Shown here in pieces: positions 35,694 through 44,364 of a DNA stretch of 64,000 nucleotides; position 1 is the stretch's first letter, and every line of letters starts with the position of its first letter. A program made the position numbers and the translations under genes. Source of the DNA: Massilia sp. WG5 (GTDB lineage Bacteria; Pseudomonadota; Gammaproteobacteria; Burkholderiales; Burkholderiaceae_D). The notes below the pieces were generated by a model. That model searched no databases, was not told where the DNA came from, and saw only the letters and a program-made list of their open reading frames with translations. Location: the NCBI RefSeq assembly GCF_001412595.2, contig NZ_CP012640.2, positions 4,030,001 to 4,094,000 of the forward strand, given 5' to 3'.

Positions 35694-36191
35694 ATGAAAT
35701 CCGTCATGCATACAATAGCTCTGGCAGGCATGTTGGCATTTGCCACCGGCAGTGCCGGCGCCGCCGTCACGGTTACCTACGTGCAGCCGGACAATTTCAC
35801 CGACCTGCCTGCCGCGCCCGGGGAGCGCGAGGATGCGCTGAAGGACCTGACCGAGCACTTCACCAGGCTGGGCAACAGCCTGCCGCCGGGCCAGGACCTG
35901 CGCATCGAGGTGCTGGACGTCGACCTGGCCGGGCGCGCGATCCCGCGCGCGGGTGCGCTGCGCGAAGTGCGCGTGTTGCGCAATGCCGACTGGCCGCGCA
36001 TGGAACTTCGCTATTCGCTGGAGCAGGGCGGGCAGGTGATCAAGAGCGGCGAGGCGCAACTGTCCGACATGGCTTTCCTCGATCACCGCAGCCGCTACTT
36101 CGAGAATGTCACCCTGCGTTACGACAAGCAGATGATCGACGACTGGTATGTGAAGACCATCGGCCCGCTTCCCCCCAAGGCCCGCCGCTGA
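35694..36191 (+). CDS. Exported DUF3016 protein, copy downstream of catalase
   Basis: A 165-residue secreted protein with the same layout as the copy at 32580: signal peptide (HTIALAGMLAFATGSAGA), VTYVQPDNFTDLPA, LPPGQDLRIEVLDVDLAGRA, DWPRMELRYSLEQGGQVIKSGEAQLSD, and DDWYVKTIGPLPP at the end. GAAAGG precedes the ATG at 35694, so the upstream part of the frame is not used. It begins 99 bases after the catalase stop. The conserved surface suggests a folded periplasmic protein. It converges with the ECF-operon effector gene (16 bases between stops). Confidence 0.85.
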   Translation: MKSVMHTIALAGMLAFATGSAGAAVTVTYVQPDNFTDLPAAPGEREDALKDLTEHFTRLGNSLPPGQDLRIEVLDVDLAGRAIPRAGALREVRVLRNADWPRMELRYSLEQGGQVIKSGEAQLSDMAFLDHRSRYFENVTLRYDKQMIDDWYVKTIGPLPPKARR

Positions 36192-36207
36192 GCTCGCATC
36201 CAGGCGC

Positions 36208-37164
36208 CTAGCGCGCCTTGTCGACCTTGCCGGCCAGCCTGGCCAGCGGATCCCTGACGGTATAGTCGGCGGGCACCGCGAACAGGCTGGCGGCCGGTTC
36301 CTCGCGCTTGAGATGGTCCAGGCGGAACACGGTGTCGCCGCTGCGCGGGTCGCTGTGCTTCGTGAACACGGTTACCTGCAGCTCGGGTGCATACCAGGTC
36401 TCGTCCGAGACCACGATCGGATTGCGGTTGCCGATCTCGCCGGCCGGGATCTCGTAGCTGCGCAGCTTGCCCTCGGCCTTGACGCCGTTGAAGTCGCGCG
36501 TGCCCAGCTCCCTGGTGACTGCCTTCGAGGCCCATTTTATGTCGCCGAACGCACCGGCGGTCAGCGGCGCCAGGCGGATCCGGGCGTCGCGCAGGGCCTC
36601 GCCGTTCGCTTCCAGCGCCTTCGATACGTGGATGCGCACGTCCTCCTGGATGTCCTGGCGGGCTTCGGCGTCCGCGCGCACGATGCGCTTGACGATGATC
36701 TCTTCCTTGCCGTCCTCCAGCTTGCGCCGTTCGACGGTCGGCAGGGCGCCGTCCTTGCGCATCTGCTCGACCTGTGCGCGCGCCGTTTCGGCCGCCTTGC
36801 GCGCCGCCTCCGCAGGACGGGCGATCTTCGTCGCGCTGCGTTCCTGCGGCTTCAGGATCCAGGTGATGCCGGCGACCGGATCGTGGATGGTGACGATCCT
36901 CAGCTCGCCCTTCGGATCGGCGATTTCCTGGCGGGTGCGGCCGGCGCTGTCGCGGTAGGCCATGGTGCTGTGGCGGTCGGCGATCTGGTTGCCGTCCGCC
37001 AGGTTCTGCTGGCGCTCCGTCACCATCTGCGCGCTGTAGGGGGCGTTCCTGATCGGGCGCACTTCGGCGCCGCGCATGACGAAGGTGGCCGGCCCTTCCT
37101 GCGCCAGGACGGGAAAGGCCAGGCCGGCCAGCAGTGCTGCAAGAACGGGTTTGTTGGTCTTCAT
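36208..37164 (-). CDS. Secreted protein of the ECF sigma operon, unknown function
   Basis: A 318-residue protein with a signal peptide (KPVLAALLAGLAFPVLAQ). The mature part starts with a beta-rich stretch (FVMRGAEVRPIRNAPYSAQMVTERQQNLADGN, STMAYRDSAGRTRQEI), then a helical Ala/Glu/Arg-rich segment at about 110-200, then IPAGEIGNRNPIVVSDETWYAPELQVTV and FRLDHLKREEPAASLFAVPADYTV. The last motif resembles the outer-membrane lipoprotein-sorting-like fold used by proteins read out by RseB-type sensors, but I cannot name a family. The ATG at 37164 has GAGG 6 bases upstream. It is third in the operon sigma factor - anti-sigma factor - this gene, 15 bases after the anti-sigma gene, so it is probably the module's output or ligand sensor. 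Confidence 0.75.
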   Translation of the reverse strand: MKTNKPVLAALLAGLAFPVLAQEGPATFVMRGAEVRPIRNAPYSAQMVTERQQNLADGNQIADRHSTMAYRDSAGRTRQEIADPKGELRIVTIHDPVAGITWILKPQERSATKIARPAEAARKAAETARAQVEQMRKDGALPTVERRKLEDGKEEIIVKRIVRADAEARQDIQEDVRIHVSKALEANGEALRDARIRLAPLTAGAFGDIKWASKAVTRELGTRDFNGVKAEGKLRSYEIPAGEIGNRNPIVVSDETWYAPELQVTVFTKHSDPRSGDTVFRLDHLKREEPAASLFAVPADYTVRDPLARLAGKVDKAR

Positions 37165-37179
37165 GCTCATCCTCACTTG

Positions 37180-37689
37180 TCATTCAATGGACGTCAGGCG
37201 GACCGCCAGCGGCCGGCCGTCGGCGCCGAGCAGCATCTCGGCCTTGACGGTGTCGCCGGCGTTTTCCGGGGTCAGCGGGACCCCCAGCGGCGCCAGGCTG
37301 CTGCGGGATACTTCGGTTTCGACCATGCGCGGCGCCGGCTCCTGCTCGATGCGCTCGGGCGATTCGAGGGCGATGAACAGGCCGCCGTCGTGTGAGGCCA
37401 GGGGCCGGCCGCGGGCGTCCGGATCGGCGGCCAGGCGCGGGTCGTGCAGCATCAGGCCGAGCACCGTCACGGCCGTCACCGCGCTCGACAGGCCGCCGGC
37501 CAGCGCCCAGCGGCGCACTGCCGGCTTCCGGTACCAGGCTTGTCGCGGAAACTGGCGCGCAAAGGCCTGCAGCAGTTCCTTTTCGACGCCGCGCGGGGCG
37601 TCCAGCTTCGCCATCTCGCCGCGCAGGGCGTCGAACAGCGGGTCCAGCGGTTCTCGGTCGTGGGATTCCATGGGAGCGGTCCTTTTCAT
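37180..37689 (-). CDS. Membrane-anchored anti-sigma-factor-like protein
   Basis: A 169-residue protein with one membrane helix (about residues 62-82, WALAGGLSSAVTAVTVLGLML). The N-terminal 60 residues are cytoplasmic and helical (LFDALRGEMAKLDAPRGVEKELLQAFARQFPRQAW), the position where anti-sigma factors bind their sigma. It lacks the His-Cys-Cys zinc motif of ZAS proteins. The periplasmic part is about 85 residues. Its start overlaps the ECF sigma stop (ATGA), which is the usual arrangement of cognate pairs. The anti-sigma role is inferred from topology and context. Confidence 0.7.
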   Translation of the reverse strand: MKRTAPMESHDREPLDPLFDALRGEMAKLDAPRGVEKELLQAFARQFPRQAWYRKPAVRRWALAGGLSSAVTAVTVLGLMLHDPRLAADPDARGRPLASHDGGLFIALESPERIEQEPAPRMVETEVSRSSLAPLGVPLTPENAGDTVKAEMLLGADGRPLAVRLTSIE

Positions 37690-38291
37690 GCCTGCGCGAG
37701 GTCGGGCGCGGCGCGCCAGCCGGCCAGGCGCCTGGCCAGGGCCGCGCGGCCGCGCGACAGGCGCGAGCGCACGGTGCCGATGTCGACCTGGCAGATGTCG
37801 GCGATCTCGGCATAGGAGAGTTCGTGCATTTCGTACAGGATGACGACGTCGCGGTAGTGCGGCGCCAGGTGGGCCAGGGCGCGCCGCACCTGCTCCGCGG
37901 CTTCGTTGTCCAGCAGCCGCGCCAGCGGGCCGCCCTCGTCCAGCGGCAGTTCGGGCCCGTCGTCGGCGCCGTCTTCATGGTCAAGCGCGTCAGGCAGGGC
38001 GACGTGGCGCCGGCGGCCTTCTTCCAGTTTCAGGATCAGCATGCGCGCCACGCCGAACAGGAAGGCCTGCAGCGTGCCGCGCAGCGGATCGAAGCAGAAG
38101 CGCCCGGTCATCAGGCCCATGAATACTTCCTGCACCACGTCGGCGGCGCTGGCCGGCGAGCCGCAGCGCAGCGCCGCGAAGCGGTACAGCGGACCCTGGT
38201 GGCGCCGGTACAGGGCCGCGAAGGCGTCTGCCGCACCGCCGCGCATGGCGCGCAGCAGGTCGGAGTCGGAAGTGGCGGAAGTGGTATTCAT
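37686..38291 (-). CDS. RNA polymerase ECF sigma factor
   Basis: A 201-residue ECF-type sigma-70 factor. Region 2 includes FAALYRRHQGPLYRFAALRCG and ADVVQEVFMGLM at about residues 20-65; region 4 at about 135-190 includes ALAHLAPHYRDVVILYEMHELSYAEIADICQVDIGTVRSRLSRGRAAL with a helix-turn-helix. An acidic linker (DHEDGADDGPELPLDEGG) joins them. It is first in a three-gene unit with a membrane anti-sigma and a secreted protein, a typical cell-surface or envelope-stress signalling arrangement. The target promoters are unknown; autoregulation is likely but no promoter motif is claimed. Confidence 0.9.
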   Translation of the reverse strand: MNTTSATSDSDLLRAMRGGAADAFAALYRRHQGPLYRFAALRCGSPASAADVVQEVFMGLMTGRFCFDPLRGTLQAFLFGVARMLILKLEEGRRRHVALPDALDHEDGADDGPELPLDEGGPLARLLDNEAAEQVRRALAHLAPHYRDVVILYEMHELSYAEIADICQVDIGTVRSRLSRGRAALARRLAGWRAAPDLAQA

Positions 38292-38356
38292 GGGCGTCGG
38301 TATTTACCCATATTCCGCCGGGACAGCAGAAAAGTTCCAGCTTTTTTCGGCGGCCC

Positions 38357-38800
38357 TCAGTCGATCCAGTTCACGCGCTCGAACTTGGCGCGGAATTCGT
38401 CCGGCATCGCGACCACCTGGCTGGTCTTGTAGTTGAAGAAGACGAAGCCCTGCTTGGCCATCGCCACCAGCTTCTTGTCGCGCGGGCGGGTGATGCGGAA
38501 GATGATGTCGCCGCCGTATTTGTTGAAGTCCATGACCCCGACCTCGAACAGCAGCTGGTCGCGCGCATGGGCTTCGGCGCGGTAGGTGGTGGCCAGGTCG
38601 GTGACGATGATGCCGGTGCCGTCGCGCTCGGTTTCGGGGACGCCGAACTCGAACAGGAAGCGGGCGCGCGCCTCGGAAATCATCGAGATCATCGAGTCGT
38701 TGCCGAGGTGGTTGGCGGCATTGATGTCGGTGACGCGCACCGTCAGCAAGCTCGTATAGTAGTACTGGTCTTCGGGGAAGTTGAGTTGTAAGCGTGCCAT
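38357..38800 (-). CDS. Acyl-CoA thioesterase, hotdog fold (4HBT-like)
   Basis: A 147-residue hotdog-fold protein. It contains RVTDINAANHLGNDSMISMISEARARFLFEFG, which carries the Asp/Asn-helix pattern of the 4-hydroxybenzoyl-CoA/YbgC-type thioesterases, and GIIVTDLATTYRAEAHARDQLLFEVGVMDF. Enzymes of this fold hydrolyse acyl-CoA or acyl-ACP esters; the substrate cannot be told. It lies 19 bases downstream of the M20 peptidase gene on the same strand and may be co-transcribed with it. Confidence 0.75.
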   Translation of the reverse strand: MARLQLNFPEDQYYYTSLLTVRVTDINAANHLGNDSMISMISEARARFLFEFGVPETERDGTGIIVTDLATTYRAEAHARDQLLFEVGVMDFNKYGGDIIFRITRPRDKKLVAMAKQGFVFFNYKTSQVVAMPDEFRAKFERVNWID

Positions 38801-38819
38801 AGTCGGTAAAGCTAAAACA

Positions 38820-40157
38820 TTATTGCTGGCGGGTCAGGCGGTACATCAAAAGAGCGGCGCGGATCGCGCCGCGTTCGATCGAGGCAACGTCCAGGCTTTC
38901 GTTCGGCGAATGCGTGCCGCTGCCGCCGGCGCCCAGGCCGTCGAGGCTGTCGACATGGGGTGCGGCGAACTGGATGTCGCCGGCGCCGCGCGATTCCGGC
39001 GGAACCACGTCGATCGGGCCCAGGCCGGCATCCTGGCTGGCCTGCGAATACTGCGCCAGCACTTTCAGGTTGCCGGGCGTGACCGCCATCGGCGGGTAGG
39101 ATTCGCGGAAGTCGATTTTGGCGCTGGCGCCCGGCAGGCTGTGGGCGACGATCTCGCGCATGCGCGCCTGGGCGCGGTCGCGCTGGGCCGGGTCGAGGGC
39201 GCGCAGGTCGCCCTTCACGGTCACGGTGTTCGCGATGATGTTGGTCTTGCCGAAGGCGCTGCCGCGCGAGCCGGCCTCGTCGAAGGACACCTCGGTGCCG
39301 CCCAGGATCACGCCGGGATTGAAGGTCAGGCCGGGTTCGACCACCTGCTGGCGGAAGGCGTCGAGGATGCGCGCCGCCTCGTACACGGCGCCGTAGCCGT
39401 TCGCCCCGAACACGGCCATCGAATGTCCCTGGCGCGCCTTGACCTCGAGATCGAAGGAGCCGGACGAGCGCCGTCCCACAGTGGCGGCCGGCACGCCGTT
39501 CTTGCCCGGCATGCTGCTCTCGAAGCTCAGGGCAACGTCGCTGCGCTTGGCCAGTTCGACCATGTCGCCGCGTGCGACGCTCTTCGGGTTGCCGGCATTT
39601 TCCTCGTCGCCGGTCAGCACCACGGCGATGCGGGCGCCGTCGAGCACGCCCGCGCGCTGCAGCGCGCGCAAGGCTTCGATCATGATCACGTCGCCACCCT
39701 TCATGTCGGCGACGCCCTGGCCCCTGATCTGGCTGACTTTGCCGTCGGGGCCGGCCTGCGGTTCCCAGGCCGGGGTGGCGTTGCCCGGCTCGAAGACGGT
39801 GTCGAGGTGACCCAGCAGCAGCAGGCGCTTGCCGCCGCCCTGGCGCTGGCCGGACTCGCGCTCGGCCAGCAGGTGGCCGGCGCGCCGCATCTCAGGCGGC
39901 ATCTCGATCCAGCGCGTCTTGAAGCCGAGTTCGTCGAACTGGTCGCGGAACAGCTTGCCGACCGCGCGCACGCCCTGGTGGTTCATCGTGCCGCTGTTGA
40001 TGAGGACGCTTTGCCGCAGCAGTTCCAGGGCTTGCGGCGCATGGGCGTGGACTTCGGCCACGATCCGCTGTTCCACCGGACTCAGTGCCTGCGCACCCGC
40101 CACGTTCACCATCACGCCTGCCGCCAGCCCCAGCACTGCCTTCACCGTTCCGCGCAT
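38820..40157 (-). CDS. Exported M20-family metallopeptidase (glutamate carboxypeptidase-like)
   Basis: A 445-residue zinc peptidase with a signal peptide (VKAVLGLAAGVMVNVAGAQA). The metal-site motifs of family M20 are present in order: GHLDTVFE, GVADMKGG, TGDEENAG with the catalytic Glu, FESSMPG and a late THSPNESLD. A dimerisation-type insertion (RRSSGSFDLEVKARQGHSMAVFG) lies between. M20 carboxypeptidases release C-terminal residues such as glutamate or act as di/tripeptidases. Export and the M20 class suggest a role in periplasmic peptide use. A thioesterase gene follows. Confidence 0.85.
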   Translation of the reverse strand: MRGTVKAVLGLAAGVMVNVAGAQALSPVEQRIVAEVHAHAPQALELLRQSVLINSGTMNHQGVRAVGKLFRDQFDELGFKTRWIEMPPEMRRAGHLLAERESGQRQGGGKRLLLLGHLDTVFEPGNATPAWEPQAGPDGKVSQIRGQGVADMKGGDVIMIEALRALQRAGVLDGARIAVVLTGDEENAGNPKSVARGDMVELAKRSDVALSFESSMPGKNGVPAATVGRRSSGSFDLEVKARQGHSMAVFGANGYGAVYEAARILDAFRQQVVEPGLTFNPGVILGGTEVSFDEAGSRGSAFGKTNIIANTVTVKGDLRALDPAQRDRAQARMREIVAHSLPGASAKIDFRESYPPMAVTPGNLKVLAQYSQASQDAGLGPIDVVPPESRGAGDIQFAAPHVDSLDGLGAGGSGTHSPNESLDVASIERGAIRAALLMYRLTRQQ

Positions 40158-40231
40158 CGCTATCTTTCTAAAAAATAATGATGCTCAACTGTACACCGAT
40201 TCGGTGCTGCAAGCTGTATGGACAGGGCGAT

Positions 40232-40549
40232 TCAAGGCCGCGGATCGGTCGGGTAGGGCGGCCGGCGGCGCATTTTCCGGACGATGCCGTCGCGGTCGAG
40301 CAGCAGCACCAGCTCGGCGTGGCGGCCGGCGCCGGCATCCGCTTCGTACAGCCAGGTTTCATACCCGCTGTCGAAGCGCACGGTCTGGGTCGGGCCGAAG
40401 GCGGCCAGCAGCTCGGCGCGGGTGGTGCGGCCGGGGACGACCAGTTGCGCAAGGCGGTCTTCGGCGACGATCCTGCCGGGCTCGTTCGAACCGGTGGCGC
40501 AGCCGCCCAGTGCCAGCAGCGTGCCCAGGATGGCAGTCAGGCGCTTCAT
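40232..40549 (-). CDS. Small outer-membrane-type lipoprotein
   Basis: A 105-residue lipoprotein with lipobox ALGGC at Cys17. The mature part reads VVPGRTTRAELLAAFGPTQTVRFDSGYETWLYE, which resembles the SmpA/BamE-like small fold (GxTxxxLxxxFGxP...W.Y). I would call it BamE-like in fold but not BamE in function; the family assignment is tentative. Its start overlaps the stop of the upstream exported-protein gene by 4 bases (ATGA), so they form one operon with the DUF882 gene. Confidence 0.7.
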   Translation of the reverse strand: MKRLTAILGTLLALGGCATGSNEPGRIVAEDRLAQLVVPGRTTRAELLAAFGPTQTVRFDSGYETWLYEADAGAGRHAELVLLLDRDGIVRKMRRRPPYPTDPRP

Positions 40550-41382
40550 GGCCGGGCCTCCGGCGCGGGCGAGGCGTCGTCCATGTACTCGAAGCTGACC
40601 AGGGTATCGTCCGGCCAGCTGCGGTCCCAGATCGGCGCGTAATAGGTGCGGTCGAGCAGGACCTGGCAGTCGCAGAAGCGCAGCATGTCGCCGGTCTGGT
40701 CGCCGCCGGCGTAGAGCATGCGGAAGGGGAGTATTTCGGTGCGTTCGCCGGCGTGCAGGGTCACCGAGAAGATCGAGCGCTCCGTGAAAAACAAGAAATT
40801 TCCTTGTGGGCTATTACACACCTGTTCCGGGCTGGTGAGGGCGTCCGAGATCCAGCTCAACAGGGGCGAGCTGTTCGACACCAGGCCGGCCTCCATGCCG
40901 ACCAGGCACTCCAGGCGCAGGTCGCCCAGGCGCCGCGCGCCGGGCGGCAAGCCCGGCGTAATGACCTGAGCGCGCCAGGTCATGCTGGTGGTCTTGCGGT
41001 TGGCGACCACGGCGGCGTCCTCGCGCAGCGCCTGCTCGTTACGCGGCAGCACGAAGGTATTGTCCTCGGTCACCGTCACCGGAATCGCGATGTGGTCGCC
41101 GAGCACGCGCAGCGTGATGCCGTGCATGTTCACGCCGGGCGTGCGCGGCAGCAAGCGGAAACGCAGGACGGCCTGGGGCGCCAGCGCATGCTCGCGCTCG
41201 AAGCGTTCCATGCCCCGGATCATCTTGCGGTAGGACTTGTCGACCGGATCGCGGGTCGAGGTCACGGTGACGGTCTGCGGCGCTGGCTCGGCCTGCGCCT
41301 GCGGGGCCGGCGCAGCAGCGGCAAGCTGCGCCGATCCGGCGCAGGCCAAAGCTGCAATCAGGAAACTGCGCAAGCGCCGCAT
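40546..41382 (-). CDS. Exported protein of unknown function
   Basis: A 278-residue protein starting at the ATG at 41382, with a signal peptide (RRLRSFLIAALACAGSAQLAAAAP) and an Ala/Pro/Gln spacer. The folded part runs from DKSYRKMIRGMERFEREHALAP to the end, with PGVNMHGITLRVLGDHIAIPVTV, LGDLRLECLVGMEAGLVSN, CNSPQGNFLFFTERSIFSVTLH and a run around CDCQVLLD. No catalytic motif is recognised. It lies between a DUF882 protein gene (10 bases upstream) and a small lipoprotein (4-base overlap), so a shared envelope role is likely. The long frame upstream of 41382 belongs to the shadow of the DUF882 gene. Confidence 0.7.
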   Translation of the reverse strand: MRRLRSFLIAALACAGSAQLAAAAPAPQAQAEPAPQTVTVTSTRDPVDKSYRKMIRGMERFEREHALAPQAVLRFRLLPRTPGVNMHGITLRVLGDHIAIPVTVTEDNTFVLPRNEQALREDAAVVANRKTTSMTWRAQVITPGLPPGARRLGDLRLECLVGMEAGLVSNSSPLLSWISDALTSPEQVCNSPQGNFLFFTERSIFSVTLHAGERTEILPFRMLYAGGDQTGDMLRFCDCQVLLDRTYYAPIWDRSWPDDTLVSFEYMDDASPAPEARP

Positions 41383-41392
41383 GCTGCCGGGC

Positions 41393-41950
41393 TTACCAGT
41401 AGCGGACGCGGCCGACGTCCATGTGGACGAACTGCGAGTCCGGGTAATAGCCGACCCCGCCTGCCTTCTGCGACATGGCGAGCTTGTGCAACTTGGCAAG
41501 ATCCTGGCCCGGGACGCGCACGTCGATCGCCTTGCCTTCCATGTGCAGGCTGTGTTTCGCCACGCCGTTGGTGTTCTCGTGCAGCATCGCATTCGTTTCC
41601 GGTGAGCGGTAGCCGGAAATCACGTGGAGCGTCGGATGGCTGCCGTACTGGGCGCTGATACGGTCGAGCAGCACCAGCAGCTGCGGATCGATGGCCGATA
41701 CCTTGTTGTTGCGGTGGTCGCGCAGCAGCTTGTTGATGTCCTGCAGCGCTTCAGGGATGAACTGTCCCTCGGCCCAGAAAATGCTGCGCAGGCTCTCGCC
41801 CGTGTGAGTGTTGTAGAGGCGCAAGACGCGCTCGTTCGGCGCTGCCGTACCCGGAATGGTTGCGGCCCTGGCCTTGGTGAGAACTGCCGGCGCACCGATC
41901 ACGGAGGCCAGCATGGCGGAGCTTTTGAGGAAGGAGCGTCGTTGATTCAT
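41393..41950 (-). CDS. Tat-exported DUF882/YcbK-like protein (M15-related)
   Basis: A 185-residue protein with a Tat-like leader (NQRRSFLKSSAMLASVIGAPAV). The body has the LD-carboxypeptidase/YcbK pattern: LRLYNTHTGESL, LHVISGYRSPETNAML, AKHSLHMEGKAIDVRV and GYYPDSQFVHMDVGRVRYW, the His/Asp/His positions that bind zinc in M15 peptidases. Members are peptidoglycan-remodelling candidates; activity of YcbK-type proteins is not established in general. First gene of a three-gene exported-protein operon. Downstream of it (41951-42062) lies a short gap to the hybrid kinase, whose 3' end is at 42063. Confidence 0.85.
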   Translation of the reverse strand: MNQRRSFLKSSAMLASVIGAPAVLTKARAATIPGTAAPNERVLRLYNTHTGESLRSIFWAEGQFIPEALQDINKLLRDHRNNKVSAIDPQLLVLLDRISAQYGSHPTLHVISGYRSPETNAMLHENTNGVAKHSLHMEGKAIDVRVPGQDLAKLHKLAMSQKAGGVGYYPDSQFVHMDVGRVRYW

Positions 41951-42062
41951 GAGCTTTCCTTTCGCTGTTCGTCAAGAAGACATGATACACCTCATGCGAA
42001 ATGTGTGCAGAAGCAAGACTTTAATGGTGCGTAATCTGGAAATGTCAGCAAAAGGAAACATT

Positions 42063-44159
42063 TCAGTTTGTATAAGCTTGTCTGTTTCCATTCAGCGCCG
42101 CACGGATCGCACGCGCCAGCTCCTCATCGCTGTACGGTTTGTTCAGCAGGTTGACACCCTGCTTCAGTTTGCCGTCCTGGATGACTGCGTTTTCCGAATA
42201 GCCGGAGGTGAACAGCACGCGGATCTCCGGATGCATCTCGCGGGCGACGGCGGCCAGCTGCGGGCTGTTCATCGTGCCCGGCATGATGACGTCGGTGAAC
42301 AGGAGATCGATTTGGCGGTGCTGGCGCAGCACGGCGGCGCCTTCGTCGGCGCTGCTGGCGCGCAGGATCCGGTAGCCGCGCGCCGACAGGATTTCGGCAA
42401 CGTTGTCCTGGATCGCGACTTCGTCGTCGACCACGAGGATGGTTTCGCTGCCACCCGCGACCGGCGCCGCCGGTGCCGCGCTCTTTTCGACCGCCGCTTC
42501 GGCAGTGCGCGGCAGCAGGATGGTCACGGTCGCGCCGCTTCCCGGTTCGCTGTCAATCGCGATATGGCCGCCGCTTTGCTTGACGAAGCCATAGGCCATG
42601 CTGAGGCCGAGTCCGGTTCCCTTGCCGACGCCCTTGGTCGTGAAGAAGGGCTCGAAGGCGCGCTCGCGGACTTCCATGCTCATGCCGCTGCCGCTATCGA
42701 TGAAGGCCACGCATACATAATCCTTGCCGCCGAGCTCGAGACGTTCGGCTTCGCTGTCGGACAGGACGGTATTCGATACCTGGAGGGCGAGGACGCCGCC
42801 GCCCTGCATCGCATCGCTCGCATTCAAGGTGAGGTTCAGGATGACGTTTTCCAGTTGCTGCTGGTCGACCTTGACGTTCCAGCTGTCGGGCGCGATCGCC
42901 AGCTCGATGCGGACGCGTTCGCCGACGGCGCGCTTGAGCAGTTCGTCCATGTCGGCCAGCACCAGCGCCATGCTGGTCGGCGCCGGCTGCAGGGGCTGCT
43001 TGCGGGCGAAGGACAGCAGTTGCGAGGACAGGCGGGCGCCGCGCCGGACCGCATCGCGCGCCGAGCTGCAGCGCTGCAGCACCTTGTCGTTGGCGGGCGA
43101 CAGCATGCGGATCAGGTCGAGATTGCCGCTGATAATGTGCAGCACGTTATTGAAATCGTGGGCGACCCCGCCGGTCAGCTTGCCCATGGCTTCCAGCTTC
43201 TGGGCGTGCAGCAGCGCGTTCTGGGCGTCTTCGAGCGAGCGCGTGCGTTCCTTGACGAGGAGTTCCAGCCGCTCCTGGTGGCGTTCGAGCTTGTCCTTGG
43301 CGAGCGCGAGCTCGTCGGCGTTGGAGGCGGCCTTCAGGTAGACGCGGTGGATGGTCTGCATGTACAGCACCAGCATGACCAGCGCGGACAGCAGGGCGTT
43401 CAGGCGGCCGACATACCAGCCGACCGACAGCCGCGCCCCGCCGGCCATGGTGATGATGTTATCGAAGGCCAGGGCCAGGATGGCCACGCCCAGCCAGGCG
43501 CTGATGGGCGTGCGGAAGCGGCTGGCGCGCCACAGGAAGAACAGGGCGGCGAACAGGATCGCCTGGATCAGCGGGCCGTAGCCGGTCCTGGTCACCAGGC
43601 TGTAATCGTCGCCGACGTTCTGGACCGGCAGGAAGTCGTGCAGGACCGTCACCGCCGCCAGGGTCGCGGCCAGCGCCACGGCCATGATGGCGGCGGCGCG
43701 GGCGAAACTGCGGCGGGCGTCCGCCACGGTCCGGCCCGCCCCGCGCCATTCCGCCACGGCATAGCCGAGCAACATGCCGCCCGCGCCCAGGTGCCAGAAG
43801 AACCACAGCCAGATGGTCGTCTGCGCGCCGCCCAGCAGGCGCTCCCCGGCGACGAAGGCGCCGGGGAGGGACAGGAATTGCGCGGCCAGCACCGCCGCCG
43901 TATACACGCAACCGGACCAGAGCCACAGCAGCGAACGGATGCGGGTCTGCAGGAAATAACCGTAGACGAGGTAGGACGCCAGCAGATAGGTCGCGATCAG
44001 CGTCGCCTGGTAGGCCGGCACGAAGGCCGCGACGTTCTGCCACTTGTGGCTGGCGATCGGCATCAAGAGCAGCGTGACGACGGTGACGGCCAGGGCCAGG
44101 GCAAAGGCGCCGAGCTGGTAGGGGGCGAAAGGGGTGCGGAAAGAGGGATGGGCGATCAT
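42063..44159 (-). CDS. Membrane hybrid histidine kinase with MASE4-like sensor domain
   Basis: A 698-residue protein. Residues 1-270 carry about seven to eight membrane helices with the MASE4 pattern (QLGAFALALAVTVVTLLLMPIASHKW, FVPAYQATLIATYLLASYLVYGYF, WLWFFWHLGAGGMLLGYA). A coiled coil (275-320) leads to the H-box VAHDFNNVLH with His334, ATPase motifs NLTLNASDAM, FIDSGSGM and GTGLGLSMAYGF at about 440-545, and a receiver domain at about 575-690 with D623 (FTDVIMPG). MASE domains sense membrane or redox-type cues; the signal is unknown. It is divergent from the M16 peptidase gene (205 bases). Confidence 0.9.
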   Translation of the reverse strand: MIAHPSFRTPFAPYQLGAFALALAVTVVTLLLMPIASHKWQNVAAFVPAYQATLIATYLLASYLVYGYFLQTRIRSLLWLWSGCVYTAAVLAAQFLSLPGAFVAGERLLGGAQTTIWLWFFWHLGAGGMLLGYAVAEWRGAGRTVADARRSFARAAAIMAVALAATLAAVTVLHDFLPVQNVGDDYSLVTRTGYGPLIQAILFAALFFLWRASRFRTPISAWLGVAILALAFDNIITMAGGARLSVGWYVGRLNALLSALVMLVLYMQTIHRVYLKAASNADELALAKDKLERHQERLELLVKERTRSLEDAQNALLHAQKLEAMGKLTGGVAHDFNNVLHIISGNLDLIRMLSPANDKVLQRCSSARDAVRRGARLSSQLLSFARKQPLQPAPTSMALVLADMDELLKRAVGERVRIELAIAPDSWNVKVDQQQLENVILNLTLNASDAMQGGGVLALQVSNTVLSDSEAERLELGGKDYVCVAFIDSGSGMSMEVRERAFEPFFTTKGVGKGTGLGLSMAYGFVKQSGGHIAIDSEPGSGATVTILLPRTAEAAVEKSAAPAAPVAGGSETILVVDDEVAIQDNVAEILSARGYRILRASSADEGAAVLRQHRQIDLLFTDVIMPGTMNSPQLAAVAREMHPEIRVLFTSGYSENAVIQDGKLKQGVNLLNKPYSDEELARAIRAALNGNRQAYTN

Positions 44160-44364
44160 AGAGCTGCCTGGTTACGATGCTCGACGGGCGCAGGAGCAGC
44201 GTCAACAGGGAGCAGGGGTCAGGAAGAATAGCACGCTACCCGCTGCAAAGGTGAAATAAGGCCTTCTTTGTGGAAACATTTGCGCCGGTCGTGGCGTCTT
44301 ATCGTGCATCCGTGCGCATGCCCCGCTGGCATAGAATGATCGGCCGGATTCCAGGAGGCACCGC

